From contig CAXTBB010000017.1 in the NCBI GenBank assembly GCA_964242305.1, forward strand, positions 1-64,000: DNA of 64,000 bases, written 5' to 3'. The notes under the pieces were generated by a model. That model made no database searches and was not told the DNA's origin. It saw only the letters and a list, made by a program, of their open reading frames with translations. Each line of letters starts with the position of its first letter. The first letter of the stretch is position 1. This document shows, one piece after another, positions 26,669-36,845 of the stretch. Origin of the DNA: DATLGB01 sp964242305. GTDB lineage: Bacteria; Actinomycetota; Thermoleophilia; Solirubrobacterales; Solirubrobacteraceae. The translations under genes and the position numbers were made by a program.

Positions 26669-27837
26669 GACGTCACCTCGGCGCCGTCGAGGGCGGCGGC
26701 GTAGCGGTCGGCGACCATGACGTCGAAGTCGTGCACGTCACCCTCCTGGGTCGTGTAGCGGCCGGGGACGTAGCTGCGGCTGCGCATGCCGAGCTGGGTG
26801 AGGGTGCACACCGCCCAGTCCTCGCGGTTGACCTGGTCCCAGAAGCGCTCCGCGTCGGACGGGTCGAAGCCCTCCGCCCCGATCGTGCGCGGTTCGAAGA
26901 ACCACTCGCAGACCACGTCCGTGCGGTCGACGGCCCGTGGCCAGAGCGTGTGCAGCATCACGTAGTCGGGGTGCAGCGACACGAGGGCGTTCGGGAACAG
27001 CGCGAAGTACAGGACCTCGCGCGTCTGCGCGTCGGTCAGCCCCTCGATCGGCGGCCGGTGCGCGCCGCCCGACGTGGCCATCGTCTCCGCGTGGTCGGAC
27101 AGGGTCATCGAGCCGCCGCACCACGCCCCGGCGCCCGCGATCTCCTCGCCCGAGAGGTAGTGCGAGAGCCGGTTGAGCTCCGGGTGCACGCCCGGGCAGT
27201 GCAGGCACTCGTTGTAGTTCTCGACGATCACCTTCCAGTTGGCGTCGACCGCGTAGGTCTGCCGGGCGCCCCGGTGCAGGGTCGGGGTGCGGTAGCGGGC
27301 GAGCAGCTCGCCGAGGTCGCCGACGTGGCGCTCCGGCGGCGCCGCCTCGCCGGACAGGTCGAGCAGGACGAGGCCCTCGACGACCGCGAGGCGGACCGGG
27401 TGCAGGCCGTTGTCGCAGGCGCGGAACCCGTCCAGGTCCTCCGTGAAGGCCGCCTTGCGCAGCGTGCCGTCGAGGTTGTAGGTCCACGCGTGGTAGGGGC
27501 AGCGCAGCCGCCCGGCCTGACCCTCCGGCTCGGTGACCACGCGCGCCCCGCGGTGCCGGCAGGAGTTCACGAACGCCCGCGGCAGCCCGTCGTCGTCGGC
27601 CACCACCACGACGCTCTCCCCGGCGACCTCGACCGTGAAGAACTGCCCCTGTTCGCGGATCTGGTCGACGTGGCCCGCGCAGATCCACTCGCGCGCGAAG
27701 AGGTGCTCGAGCTCCCATGCGAGCACGTCGGGGTCCAGGAAGGCGGCGCCGGGGAGCTGGCTGGCCTGCTCGAGGGGGAGGCGGGTGCGCTCGACGGCGT
27801 CGAGGGACACGGGCGGGGAGGCGGGTGCGCGGCTCAT
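26665..27837 (-). CDS. Rieske-type oxygenase alpha subunit (choline/betaine/carnitine monooxygenase-like)
   Basis: A 390-residue ring-hydroxylating oxygenase large subunit. The Rieske [2Fe-2S] site is CRHRGA (Cys-x-His) and CPYHAW (Cys-x2-His) at about residues 92-115. The mononuclear iron site starts with ENYNECLHCPGVHPEL. This Asn-Glu-Cys-x-His-Cys form is characteristic of the quaternary-amine branch (choline monooxygenase, GbcA, CntA) rather than of aromatic dioxygenases. It would hydroxylate an N-methyl group, leading to demethylation, using electrons from a reductase not encoded nearby. A -10-like TAGCGT lies 9 nt before the ATG. The adjacent Pot-type importer is a plausible substrate source. 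Confidence 0.85.
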   Translation of the reverse strand: MSRAPASPPVSLDAVERTRLPLEQASQLPGAAFLDPDVLAWELEHLFAREWICAGHVDQIREQGQFFTVEVAGESVVVVADDDGLPRAFVNSCRHRGARVVTEPEGQAGRLRCPYHAWTYNLDGTLRKAAFTEDLDGFRACDNGLHPVRLAVVEGLVLLDLSGEAAPPERHVGDLGELLARYRTPTLHRGARQTYAVDANWKVIVENYNECLHCPGVHPELNRLSHYLSGEEIAGAGAWCGGSMTLSDHAETMATSGGAHRPPIEGLTDAQTREVLYFALFPNALVSLHPDYVMLHTLWPRAVDRTDVVCEWFFEPRTIGAEGFDPSDAERFWDQVNREDWAVCTLTQLGMRSRSYVPGRYTTQEGDVHDFDVMVADRYAAALDGAEVTS

Positions 27838-27860
27838 CGCCTCCGAACGCTACCCGAAGC

Positions 27861-27906
27861 TTGTGCAACTGGCAACAAAGTCAGTCTCCGGCGTCGCGCC
27901 TAAGCT
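27861..27906 (+). promoter_or_regulatory. Control region of the MFS exporter
   Basis: TAAGCT (27901-27906) lies 6 nt before the ATG at 27913 and fits the leaderless -10 pattern. Upstream, TTGT...ACAA (27861-27878) encloses a GCAAC-TG-GCAAC repeat that might be a MarR- or TetR-type site. The operator reading is weak; the -10 is better supported. Confidence 0.4.
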
Positions 27907-27912
27907 CGTTGC

Positions 27913-29367
27913 ATGGACAACGACCACGAGCCGAGCCCCTGGGTCGTCCTCGCCCTGCTCGGCACGGCGCAGCTGATGGTGGTGCTCGACGCGACGATCG
28001 TGAACATCGCCCTGCCGTCGGCACAGAAGGACCTCGGGTTCTCGACGGACAGCCGGCAGTGGATCATCACCGCGTACGCCCTGGCGTTCGGCAGCCTGCT
28101 GCTCCTGGGCGGCAAGCTCGGCGACCTGTTCGGACGCAAGTGGACGTTCATCGCCGGCTTGATCGGGTTCTCGGTGGCGTCGGCGCTGGGCGGGCTGGCG
28201 CAGTCGTTCGGGACGCTGGTCGCCGCCCGGGCGCTGCAGGGCGTGTTCGGGGCGCTGCTGGCCCCCTCGGCCCTCTCCCTGCTCACCGTCACGTTCGCGC
28301 AGCGCCCCGACCGGGCGAAGGCGTTCGGCATCTTCGGCGCGATCGCCGGCGGCGGCGCCTCGCTCGGGCTGCTCCTGGGCGGCGTCCTCACCGACGCGCT
28401 CTCGTGGCGCTGGTGCCTGTACGTCAACCTGGTCATCGCCCTGCCGGTGGCGCTGATCGCGCTCCGGGTGCTCGTCAACCAGAGCCATCCGGACCGTCCC
28501 CGCATCGACATCCCCGGGGTGGTGGTGGGGTCGCTCGGGCTGTTCTCCGTCGTGTACGGGTTCTCCAACGCCGAGACGGAGTCGTGGTCGGATCCGGTGA
28601 CGATCGTCGCGCTGGCGGCGAGCGCGGTGCTGCTCAGCGCCTTCGTCATGATCGAGCGCCGCACGGAGCATCCGCTGCTCCCGCTCCACGTCGTGTGGGA
28701 CCGCGCCCGCGGGGGCGCGTACGCGTCGATCGCACTGGCGGGCTCGGGCGTGTTCGCCGTCTTCCTGTTCCTGACGTTCTACATGCAGCAGAACCTGGGG
28801 TTCTCGCCGCTCAAGACGGGGGTCGCGTTCCTGCCGATGACCGGCACGATCGTCGTCACGGCCACCACGGTGCAGACGAAGCTGCTGGCCCGCGTCGGCG
28901 CCAAGATCCTGGTGTCGACGGGCATGGTCTTCGGCGTCGCGGCGATGGTCTACTTCACGCGGCTGGAGCCCGGCGGCGGCTATGCGACCCACGTGCTGCC
29001 GGGCCTGGTGCTGATCGGCTTCGGGATGGGCAACATCTTCGCGCCGGCCTTCGGCACCGCGACGCTCGGCGTCGATCGCCAGGACGCCGGCGTGGCCTCC
29101 GCCATGGTGAACACGTCCCAGCAGGTGGGCGGATCGGTCGGCACGGCACTGCTGAGCACGTTGTTCGCGAGCGCAGCGTCGAGCTACGCGACGAGCCACA
29201 GAGGCGCCTCCGGGTTGCGCGAGGCGGCCGCGGTGCACGGCTACACGACCGCGTTCTGGTACGCAGCGGCGATCTTCGCCATCGGCTTCGCGGTGGCGGC
29301 GCTCGTGCTGCCGAGCAACCGGACGCTGCGCCGCGAGCTGGCCCGGCAGGAGCCGGCTCCCGCCTGA
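27913..29367 (+). CDS. DHA2-family MFS drug exporter (EmrB/QacA-like)
   Basis: A 484-residue, roughly 14-segment transporter. Motif D1 (LDATIVNIALPSAQKDLGFS), motif A (GGKLGDLFGRKWTF), motif B (ARALQGVFGALLAPSALSLL) and motif C (GAIAGGGASLGLLLGGVLTD) are all recognisable. This family exports toxic compounds in exchange for protons. It stands alone, divergent from the Rieske oxygenase gene. Confidence 0.92.
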   Translation: MDNDHEPSPWVVLALLGTAQLMVVLDATIVNIALPSAQKDLGFSTDSRQWIITAYALAFGSLLLLGGKLGDLFGRKWTFIAGLIGFSVASALGGLAQSFGTLVAARALQGVFGALLAPSALSLLTVTFAQRPDRAKAFGIFGAIAGGGASLGLLLGGVLTDALSWRWCLYVNLVIALPVALIALRVLVNQSHPDRPRIDIPGVVVGSLGLFSVVYGFSNAETESWSDPVTIVALAASAVLLSAFVMIERRTEHPLLPLHVVWDRARGGAYASIALAGSGVFAVFLFLTFYMQQNLGFSPLKTGVAFLPMTGTIVVTATTVQTKLLARVGAKILVSTGMVFGVAAMVYFTRLEPGGGYATHVLPGLVLIGFGMGNIFAPAFGTATLGVDRQDAGVASAMVNTSQQVGGSVGTALLSTLFASAASSYATSHRGASGLREAAAVHGYTTAFWYAAAIFAIGFAVAALVLPSNRTLRRELARQEPAPA

Positions 29368-29426
29368 GATAGAGCTCTCAGCACCCGCTCACACCGCTCC
29401 CAGGTGACGCGGCCACGGTTGGGGGC

Positions 29427-31232
29427 ATGCACGCCTCCCCGTCCGTCGCCCTGCCGCTGCCACGCGCCCGCGCCGTGCCGAAACTCCGCCGTCCCGAGCT
29501 GGCCGGCCTGGTCCTCCTCGCCGCCCTGCTCAACCTGTGGGCGCTGAGCCGCAACGGGATGGCCAACGAGTACTACTCGGCGGCGGTCAAGGCGATGGCC
29601 TCCGACTGGCACGCGTTCCTGTACGGGAGCTTCGATGCATCCGGCGTGATGACGGTGGACAAGCCGCCGCTCGCCCTGTGGGTGCAGGCGCTGTCGGCAC
29701 GAGTGTTCGGCTTCTCCTCGCTGAGCCTGCTGATCCCGCAGGCGCTGATGGGGATGGCCACCGTCGCGCTCACCTACGACCTGGTGGCGCGCCGCTTCGG
29801 GCGCGCGGCGGGGACGGTCGGCGGCCTGGTGCTGGCGCTGACGCCCATCACGGTCGCCATCTCGCGCCACAACAACCCGGACGCGCTGCTGATCCTCTGC
29901 TCCGTCGCGGCGCTGTGGGCGACGGCGCGCGGGTTGGAGAGCGCTCGGACGCGCTGGCTGGTGTGGGCGGGCGTCTTCGTCGGGCTCGGCTTCGAGACCA
30001 AGATGGCCGCCGCGCTGATGGTCGTCCCCGGGATCGTCGCCGCCTACCTGTGGGTGGCGCCCCGCGGCCGCCGCCGCGCGCTGGCCCAGCTCGCCGCGGG
30101 CGGCGCCGCGATGACCGTCGTCGGCCTCGCCTGGCCCGTCCTGATGTGGTTGACGCCGGCCGCGTCGCGGCCCTGGATCTCGGGGACGTCGGACAACTCG
30201 ATCTGGTCGCTGATCCTCGGCTACAACGGCCTCGGCCGCCTGTTCGGGCAGAGCGGGACGGTCGGCGGCGGCATGGGCGGCGGCGGAGGCATGTTCGGCG
30301 GGGACAGCGGCGTCACCCGCCTGCTCAACGCGAGCCTCGGTGGCCAGGCGGGCTGGTGGCTCGGGTTCGCCCTCGTCGGCCTGGCCGGTATCGCGCTGGC
30401 CACGCGCGGCCGCCGCGCCGACGCCCGCACCGGCTGGATCATCGCCGTCGGCGGCGCCTTCCTCGTGACCGCCGTCGCCTTCAGCCGCGCCCAGGGGATC
30501 TTCCATCCGTACTACGTCTCCCTGCTGGCGCCGTTCACCGCCGCGCTGGCCGGCGCCGGCTGGACGCCCGGCCGCCGCTGGCTCGCCGCCGCGCTGGTGG
30601 TGGGCGCGGTCGGCGAGTGGCAGGTCATCGCCGCTGCCGGCACGGAGGCGGCCTGGGTGGCGCCCGCGATCGTCGCCGCCTCGCTCGCGGCGGCCGTCTT
30701 CGTCGCCTTCGACCTGTGGCGCAAGCCGGCGGCGATCGCCGCCGTCGCGGTCCTGCTCGCCGTCCCCGCGTCCTGGTCGGTCGCGACGCTCGGGCACGCC
30801 ACCAGCGGCACGTTCCCGGCCGGCGGCGCCGCCACCGCCACGATGGGCGGCGGGATGTTCGGCGGCGCCTCGAGCACGCTGACCAAGGCGATCGCCTACG
30901 CCAACGCGCACGGCGGCGGGACGATCGGCGTCTCCAGCCAGTCGACCGCGGCCGCCGAGACACTGCGCACCGGCACCACCACCGTGGCCGGGCTGGGCGG
31001 CTTCTCGGGCAGCGAGTCGGACACGACGGTCGCCTGGCTCGCCCAGGAGGTCGCCGCCGGCCGCATCCGCTACGTCCTCGTCGAGACCACGCAGAACGGC
31101 GGCGTGGGACGGGACGGTCGCACCGGCGCGACGACGGTGCTCACCGCCGCCGCCAAGGTCGGCACGCAGACGAGCGTGAGCGGCCTCTACGACCTCAAGG
31201 GCCAGGCCGCAGCCCTGCGCGCGCTGGTGTAG
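29427..31232 (+). CDS. GT39-family membrane glycosyltransferase (ArnT/YkcB-like)
   Basis: A 601-residue polytopic protein. The first luminal loop carries 'NEYYSAAVKAMASDWHAFLYGSFDASGVMTVDKPPLALW', the conserved acidic/aromatic region of the PMT/ArnT superfamily, and 'ISRHNNPDALLIL' is typical of the Gram-positive YkcB group. It uses polyprenyl-phosphate sugar to glycosylate cell-surface proteins or lipids. Glycine/methionine-rich loops (GGGMGGGGGMFGG and again near residue 475) are unusual but occur in this group. The upstream gap of 59 bp has CTC-A/C-CA repeats at roughly 10-bp steps that might be an OmpR-type site (weak). Confidence 0.85.
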   Translation: MHASPSVALPLPRARAVPKLRRPELAGLVLLAALLNLWALSRNGMANEYYSAAVKAMASDWHAFLYGSFDASGVMTVDKPPLALWVQALSARVFGFSSLSLLIPQALMGMATVALTYDLVARRFGRAAGTVGGLVLALTPITVAISRHNNPDALLILCSVAALWATARGLESARTRWLVWAGVFVGLGFETKMAAALMVVPGIVAAYLWVAPRGRRRALAQLAAGGAAMTVVGLAWPVLMWLTPAASRPWISGTSDNSIWSLILGYNGLGRLFGQSGTVGGGMGGGGGMFGGDSGVTRLLNASLGGQAGWWLGFALVGLAGIALATRGRRADARTGWIIAVGGAFLVTAVAFSRAQGIFHPYYVSLLAPFTAALAGAGWTPGRRWLAAALVVGAVGEWQVIAAAGTEAAWVAPAIVAASLAAAVFVAFDLWRKPAAIAAVAVLLAVPASWSVATLGHATSGTFPAGGAATATMGGGMFGGASSTLTKAIAYANAHGGGTIGVSSQSTAAAETLRTGTTTVAGLGGFSGSESDTTVAWLAQEVAAGRIRYVLVETTQNGGVGRDGRTGATTVLTAAAKVGTQTSVSGLYDLKGQAAALRALV

Positions 31233-31235
31233 CTT
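31230..31235 (+). promoter_or_regulatory. -10 box of collagen-like gene overlapping a stop codon
   Basis: TAGCTT overlaps the TAG stop of the glycosyltransferase and lies 6 nt before ATG 31242. It suggests an independent leaderless transcript for the collagen-like pair. Confidence 0.45.
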
Positions 31236-31241
31236 CGCGGC

Positions 31242-31571
31242 ATGACAGACCGGCGGTACGCGACCGTGGCGATGTCGCTCGCGCTGGTCGCCACGGCCGC
31301 CGGGACCGGCGTCGCCGCCCCCCTGGCCCACACCGCGAAGAGGCTCATCACCGGCACGGGGATCAAGGACGGCGCCGTCACCAGCACCAAGATCCGCGAC
31401 CGCTCGCTGACCCGCAAGGATCTCGCCAAGGGTCTGGTCGCTGCGGGTGCGGACGGCCGCCCGGGCGCCGCCGGGCCGGCCGGCGCCGCCGGGACGGCGG
31501 GTGCCGACGGAGCCCCGGGCGCCGCCGCCGGCACCTCGCCCTTCGTCGACGGGCCTGGAGGAGGACCCTGA
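31242..31571 (+). CDS. Short secreted collagen-like protein
   Basis: A 109-residue protein with an N-terminal signal-like hydrophobic stretch, a 'KRLITGTGIKDGAVTSTKIRDRSLTRKDL' module and then about eight Gly-X-Y triplets (GRPGAAGPAGAAGTAGADG). The LITG...IKDG module is shared with the next gene, so they are paralogous at the N-terminus. Its stop overlaps the next ATG by one base. Probably exported and trimeric through the collagen-like part; role unknown. Confidence 0.7.
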   Translation: MTDRRYATVAMSLALVATAAGTGVAAPLAHTAKRLITGTGIKDGAVTSTKIRDRSLTRKDLAKGLVAAGADGRPGAAGPAGAAGTAGADGAPGAAAGTSPFVDGPGGGP

Positions 31572-33103
31572 TGCGCCGCCACCTCACGCCGCTCAACGTC
31601 ATCGCCACCACCGTGCTGGTGCTGTCGCTGCTCACGTCGGGCTGGGCCAAGCCGGTCCGCCACCTGATCACCGGGAATCGGATCAAGGACGGCTCGATCA
31701 CGTCGGCGGACGTGCGCAACGGGACGCTGGAGGCCAAGGACTTCAAGAAGGGCGCGCTCACGGGCGCGACGGGCACGGCGGGCGCCGCCGGTCCCGCGGG
31801 CGCGGCCGGTCCGGCCGGCGCGAACGGCCAGCCGGGGGCCGCCGGCGCGGCGGCCGCCGAGAGCCCGGCCAGCGCCGCCTCCGCCCTGTGGACGTTCCGC
31901 GACCCGGTCGACCCCGGCAAGGCGGTCATCCTGGCCAGCTTCGGCGTGGCCCAGTTCGCGGCGCTGGGAAGCGAGGCCCAGGGGTTCAACGACGCCCTCA
32001 CCTACAGCTTGGCCGTCGACCAGGATCACGACGGCACCGGTGACGTCCGCTACGACTTCACCTTCAGGACGACCACGAAGCCGGACGCGATCCTGCGCGC
32101 GACGGGCCCCGTCACGTCGCTCGACGACCCCGATCAGACCGTGCGCCAGACCTACACGCTGACGCGCACCGCCGGCGGGTCGACCACCACGCTCCTGACC
32201 GACCAGCCCGTCCCCCCGCCCAACCTCGGGCCGCGCTTCACGCCCGAATACGCCACCGCGCTCGCGTCGCCGGCCGTGGCGACGGCGGGGACGACGCAGG
32301 CCTTCGCCGGCCCGCGCAAGGACCCGACCTTCATGGACGCGGCGATCTACGACGACCTGAGCCTGCGGCCGTTCAACTCCGTCCACTCCATTCCGTCCGC
32401 CGCCACGGCCGGGGTCGACGCGTTCACGGACCGCAACGTGCTGATGCTCGGCGTGCGGGTGCCGATCACCGGCGACGGGGGCATCTGCCCGGGCGCCTGC
32501 ACGTCCGCCACGGAGGCCAGCTCGGTGGTCGGCGTGTACGCCACCACCAGCCGCACCGTGAACGGGACCCGGGTCCAGACCAGCCGCGCGGGGCTGCCGC
32601 TGACGCGCGAGCTGCTCACGCCGGTCGCCGCCCGCGCGGCGTGGGCGACGACGCCGCCCGGGGCGGACGCGGACACGCTCGCCCGGTTCCGCGACGCGGC
32701 GCCGGGACGCCTGCTGCGGCAGACCTACCCGATCCAGGATCCGCCGCCCGCGCCACGCGACGGGCTCGTCGACTTCCTCCTGCGCGGGGGCGCGTCCGGG
32801 CTCCCGGCGGCGAAGCTGGTCGCCCCCAACGACGAGCTCAAGCTCAACCTGGCCGTCCCCGTCACCGGGTCGCCCGACGCGCTGGGCGCCCTCGGCGGCG
32901 ACGCGCAGGGCTTCCCGGACGGGCGCCGGCTCGGTGACGACGTCCTCGACATCCTGGTCCGGGCCTACGGCGGCGCGGCCGAGGAAGCGAGCCCGTCCGC
33001 GATCGACGTCCTCGGCGACGGCGTCGGGTTCGACAGCACCCACCCGATCCTGGACGCCTTCCCCTACGCGCCCACACCGATCGCCAACTACGACCAGAAG
33101 TAA
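31571..33103 (+). CDS. Secreted DUF4331 protein with collagen-like N-terminus
   Basis: A 510-residue protein: signal/anchor segment (about residues 8-28), an LITGNRIKDGSITSADVRNG module, about ten Gly-X-Y triplets (residues about 60-95), then a long DUF4331 domain marked by 'DQDHDGTGDVRYDFTF', 'RNVLMLGVRVPI' and 'GRRLGDDVLDI'. DUF4331 proteins are extracytoplasmic with unknown activity. Putting a collagen stalk before DUF4331 suggests surface display as a trimer. The ATG at 31571 gives a TGATG overlap with the preceding gene. Confidence 0.8.
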   Translation: MRRHLTPLNVIATTVLVLSLLTSGWAKPVRHLITGNRIKDGSITSADVRNGTLEAKDFKKGALTGATGTAGAAGPAGAAGPAGANGQPGAAGAAAAESPASAASALWTFRDPVDPGKAVILASFGVAQFAALGSEAQGFNDALTYSLAVDQDHDGTGDVRYDFTFRTTTKPDAILRATGPVTSLDDPDQTVRQTYTLTRTAGGSTTTLLTDQPVPPPNLGPRFTPEYATALASPAVATAGTTQAFAGPRKDPTFMDAAIYDDLSLRPFNSVHSIPSAATAGVDAFTDRNVLMLGVRVPITGDGGICPGACTSATEASSVVGVYATTSRTVNGTRVQTSRAGLPLTRELLTPVAARAAWATTPPGADADTLARFRDAAPGRLLRQTYPIQDPPPAPRDGLVDFLLRGGASGLPAAKLVAPNDELKLNLAVPVTGSPDALGALGGDAQGFPDGRRLGDDVLDILVRAYGGAAEEASPSAIDVLGDGVGFDSTHPILDAFPYAPTPIANYDQK

Positions 33104-33133
33104 TCTGGATCGATTCCAGATCTGTGCTAAGAC
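33103..33133 (+). promoter_or_regulatory. Fur-box-like palindrome and promoter of fur-katG
   Basis: ATCTGGA-TCGAT-TCCAGAT (33103-33121) is an inverted repeat with 7-bp perfect arms directly upstream of TAAGAC (33128-33133), which lies 7 nt before the fur GTG. The arrangement suits an autoregulated FurA-type operator. It begins at the last base of the preceding stop codon. Confidence 0.65.
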
Positions 33134-33140
33134 TGGGGCG

Positions 33141-33567
33141 GTGCCGACCACCCCCGAGATCGAAGGGCTGCTGCGCGCCGCCGCGCTGCGCGTCACGCGT
33201 CCGCGCGTGGCGGTGCTGGCGGCGGTGCACGAGCACCCGCACGCCGACACGGCCGCCCTCGCGACCCACGTGCGGGCCGGGCTCGACGTCTCCCAGCAGG
33301 CCGTCTACGACGTGCTGCACGCGCTGACGGACGCCGGCCTGGTCCGGCGGATCCACCCGCCGGGCTCGGTCGCCCGCTACGAGTCGCGCGTGGGGGACAA
33401 CCACCATCATCTCGTCTGCCGGTCGTGCGGCGAGGTCGTCGACGTCGACTGCGCGACGGGCGCCGCGCCGTGCCTGACCGCCGAGAACGACCATGGCTAC
33501 GCCATCGACGAAGCCGAAGTCATCTACTGGGGCCTGTGCCCCGACTGCCACCACCCGAAAGGACCCC

Positions 33568-33575
<8 letters not shown>
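33141..33575 (+). CDS. furA: Fur-family metalloregulator (FurA/PerR-like)
   Basis: A 144-residue Fur protein. The winged helix is 'SQQAVYDVLHALTDAGLVRRI' (about residues 52-75), followed by the metal-binding 'YESRVGDNHHHLVCRSCGEVVDVDC', with structural cysteines in CRSC and CPDC. The genomic pairing with katG, overlapping by 8 nt, matches the FurA-KatG oxidative-stress unit of actinobacteria, where the regulator represses katG and itself. The GTG at 33141 is preceded by a -10-like box and the palindrome; the longer upstream frame is inside the DUF4331 gene. Confidence 0.88.
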
Positions 33576-35796
<2,221 letters not shown>

Positions 35797-35933
35797 CCCG
35801 CGACCATCGCTCCCGCACCGACGCGCGTCCGTCGATCGGCCACAGCTCGTCGCCGCACACGGCCGCATCATGGAGGTTGAGCGTCGGGTCGAGGTGGCTG
35901 GGGACGATGCGAACCGTCGCGCCGAGCGCGAAC

Positions 35934-35964
35934 TGCGACTCAGGGGACTGTCCCCTGAGTCGCA
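35934..35964. repeat. 31-base near-perfect palindrome inside coding sequence
   Basis: Arms TGCGACTCAGGGGAC (35934-35948) and GTCCCCTGAGTCGCA (35950-35964) are exact complements around a single T. It lies in the coding region of the PLP enzyme and is translated in frame. Such a long hairpin is not expected by chance and looks like a REP/palindromic-repeat insertion. Confidence 0.75.
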
Positions 35965-36816
35965 GGGTCAGGTGCTCGTCGGCGATCCCGACCACCGTCG
36001 CGCCCGCCACCGCCGGGAGCCCGCTCTCGGCGCTGAGGTGCTTGAGGCCGGCGTTGAGGACGGCGGTGTCGCCGCGCCGGCTGATGACGGTCGCCACGCA
36101 CCAGACCGCCTGCGCGAAGCCGAGCCCGAGGCGCCCGTAGTCGCCGTCGCCGAGCACGTAGGAGCCCGGCTGCGCCTCCGTGAGGACGCCGGCGCGGGCG
36201 GCGTCGGCGAGCGTGCCCGACCCGGCGCCGGACACGATGGGAACCGCCAGGCCCTCGGCGCGTAGGCGGTCGCGCTCCGCCGCCAGCACCGCGGCCACGC
36301 GGGCGCTGCTCTCCGCGCGCGCCGCCGCGCCGGCGTGCTGGGCGTGCCCGTCGTAGCCCATCAGCCCGCCGAACCGATCGCCCGCCGCGCGGGCCAGCGC
36401 GACCACCTGCGGATCGCCGGGCGCCAGCCCGCAGCGCCCCTGGCCGACGTCGATGTCGACCAGCACGCGGCCGCTGGCACGCTCGAGTCCTTGCACGCTG
36501 TCGACCGCCACCAGCACGTCGACGAGCGCCGCCGCCTCGGCCAGCTCGGCCGCGGCGACCTCGTCGATGACCTCGTTGGCCACCAGGAGGTCGCCGATCC
36601 CCGCCCGCGCCAGCACCAGCGCCTCGGCGGCGGTCGCGCAGCTGACGCCCGCGTGGTCCGGCGCGGCGAGCTGGCGGCGCAGCAGCGGCACGCACTTGTG
36701 CGCCTTGAAGTGCGGCCGGATGCGCAGTCCGTCCGCCTGGCGCGCTGCCTCGCGCAGGTTGCGCTCGACCGCATCCGGGTCGATCACCAGGCAGGGCGTC
36801 GGGAGCGACCGCACCC

Positions 36817-36839
36817 CGTGCAGGGTCGCACGTCACACT
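36817..36839. promoter_or_regulatory. Possible TetR operator and -10 box between divergent genes
   Basis: CGTGC-AGGGTC-GCACG (36817-36832) is a 16-base palindrome with 5-bp arms. CACACT (36834-36839) lies 6 nt before the GTG of the double-TetR gene and fits the leaderless spacing. The intergenic gap is only 31 bp, so one bound dimer could control both genes. Confidence 0.4.
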
Positions 36840-36845
36840 GGACGC

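Noticed and set aside
29368..29426. CTCA/CTCC repeats upstream of the GT39 gene as an OmpR-type operator
   Set aside because: The repeats are imperfect and their spacing uneven; no two-component genes are nearby. Kept only as a weak remark.
30262..30306. Glycine/methionine-rich coding repeat in the GT39 gene as a possible recombination or slippage tract
   Set aside because: Codons vary and no exact tandem unit is seen; such loops are usual in this transferase group.
33493..33567. KatG start at ATG 33493
   Set aside because: This segment is the out-of-frame 3' part of fur; GTG 33568 has a ribosome-binding site and the normal KatG N-terminus.
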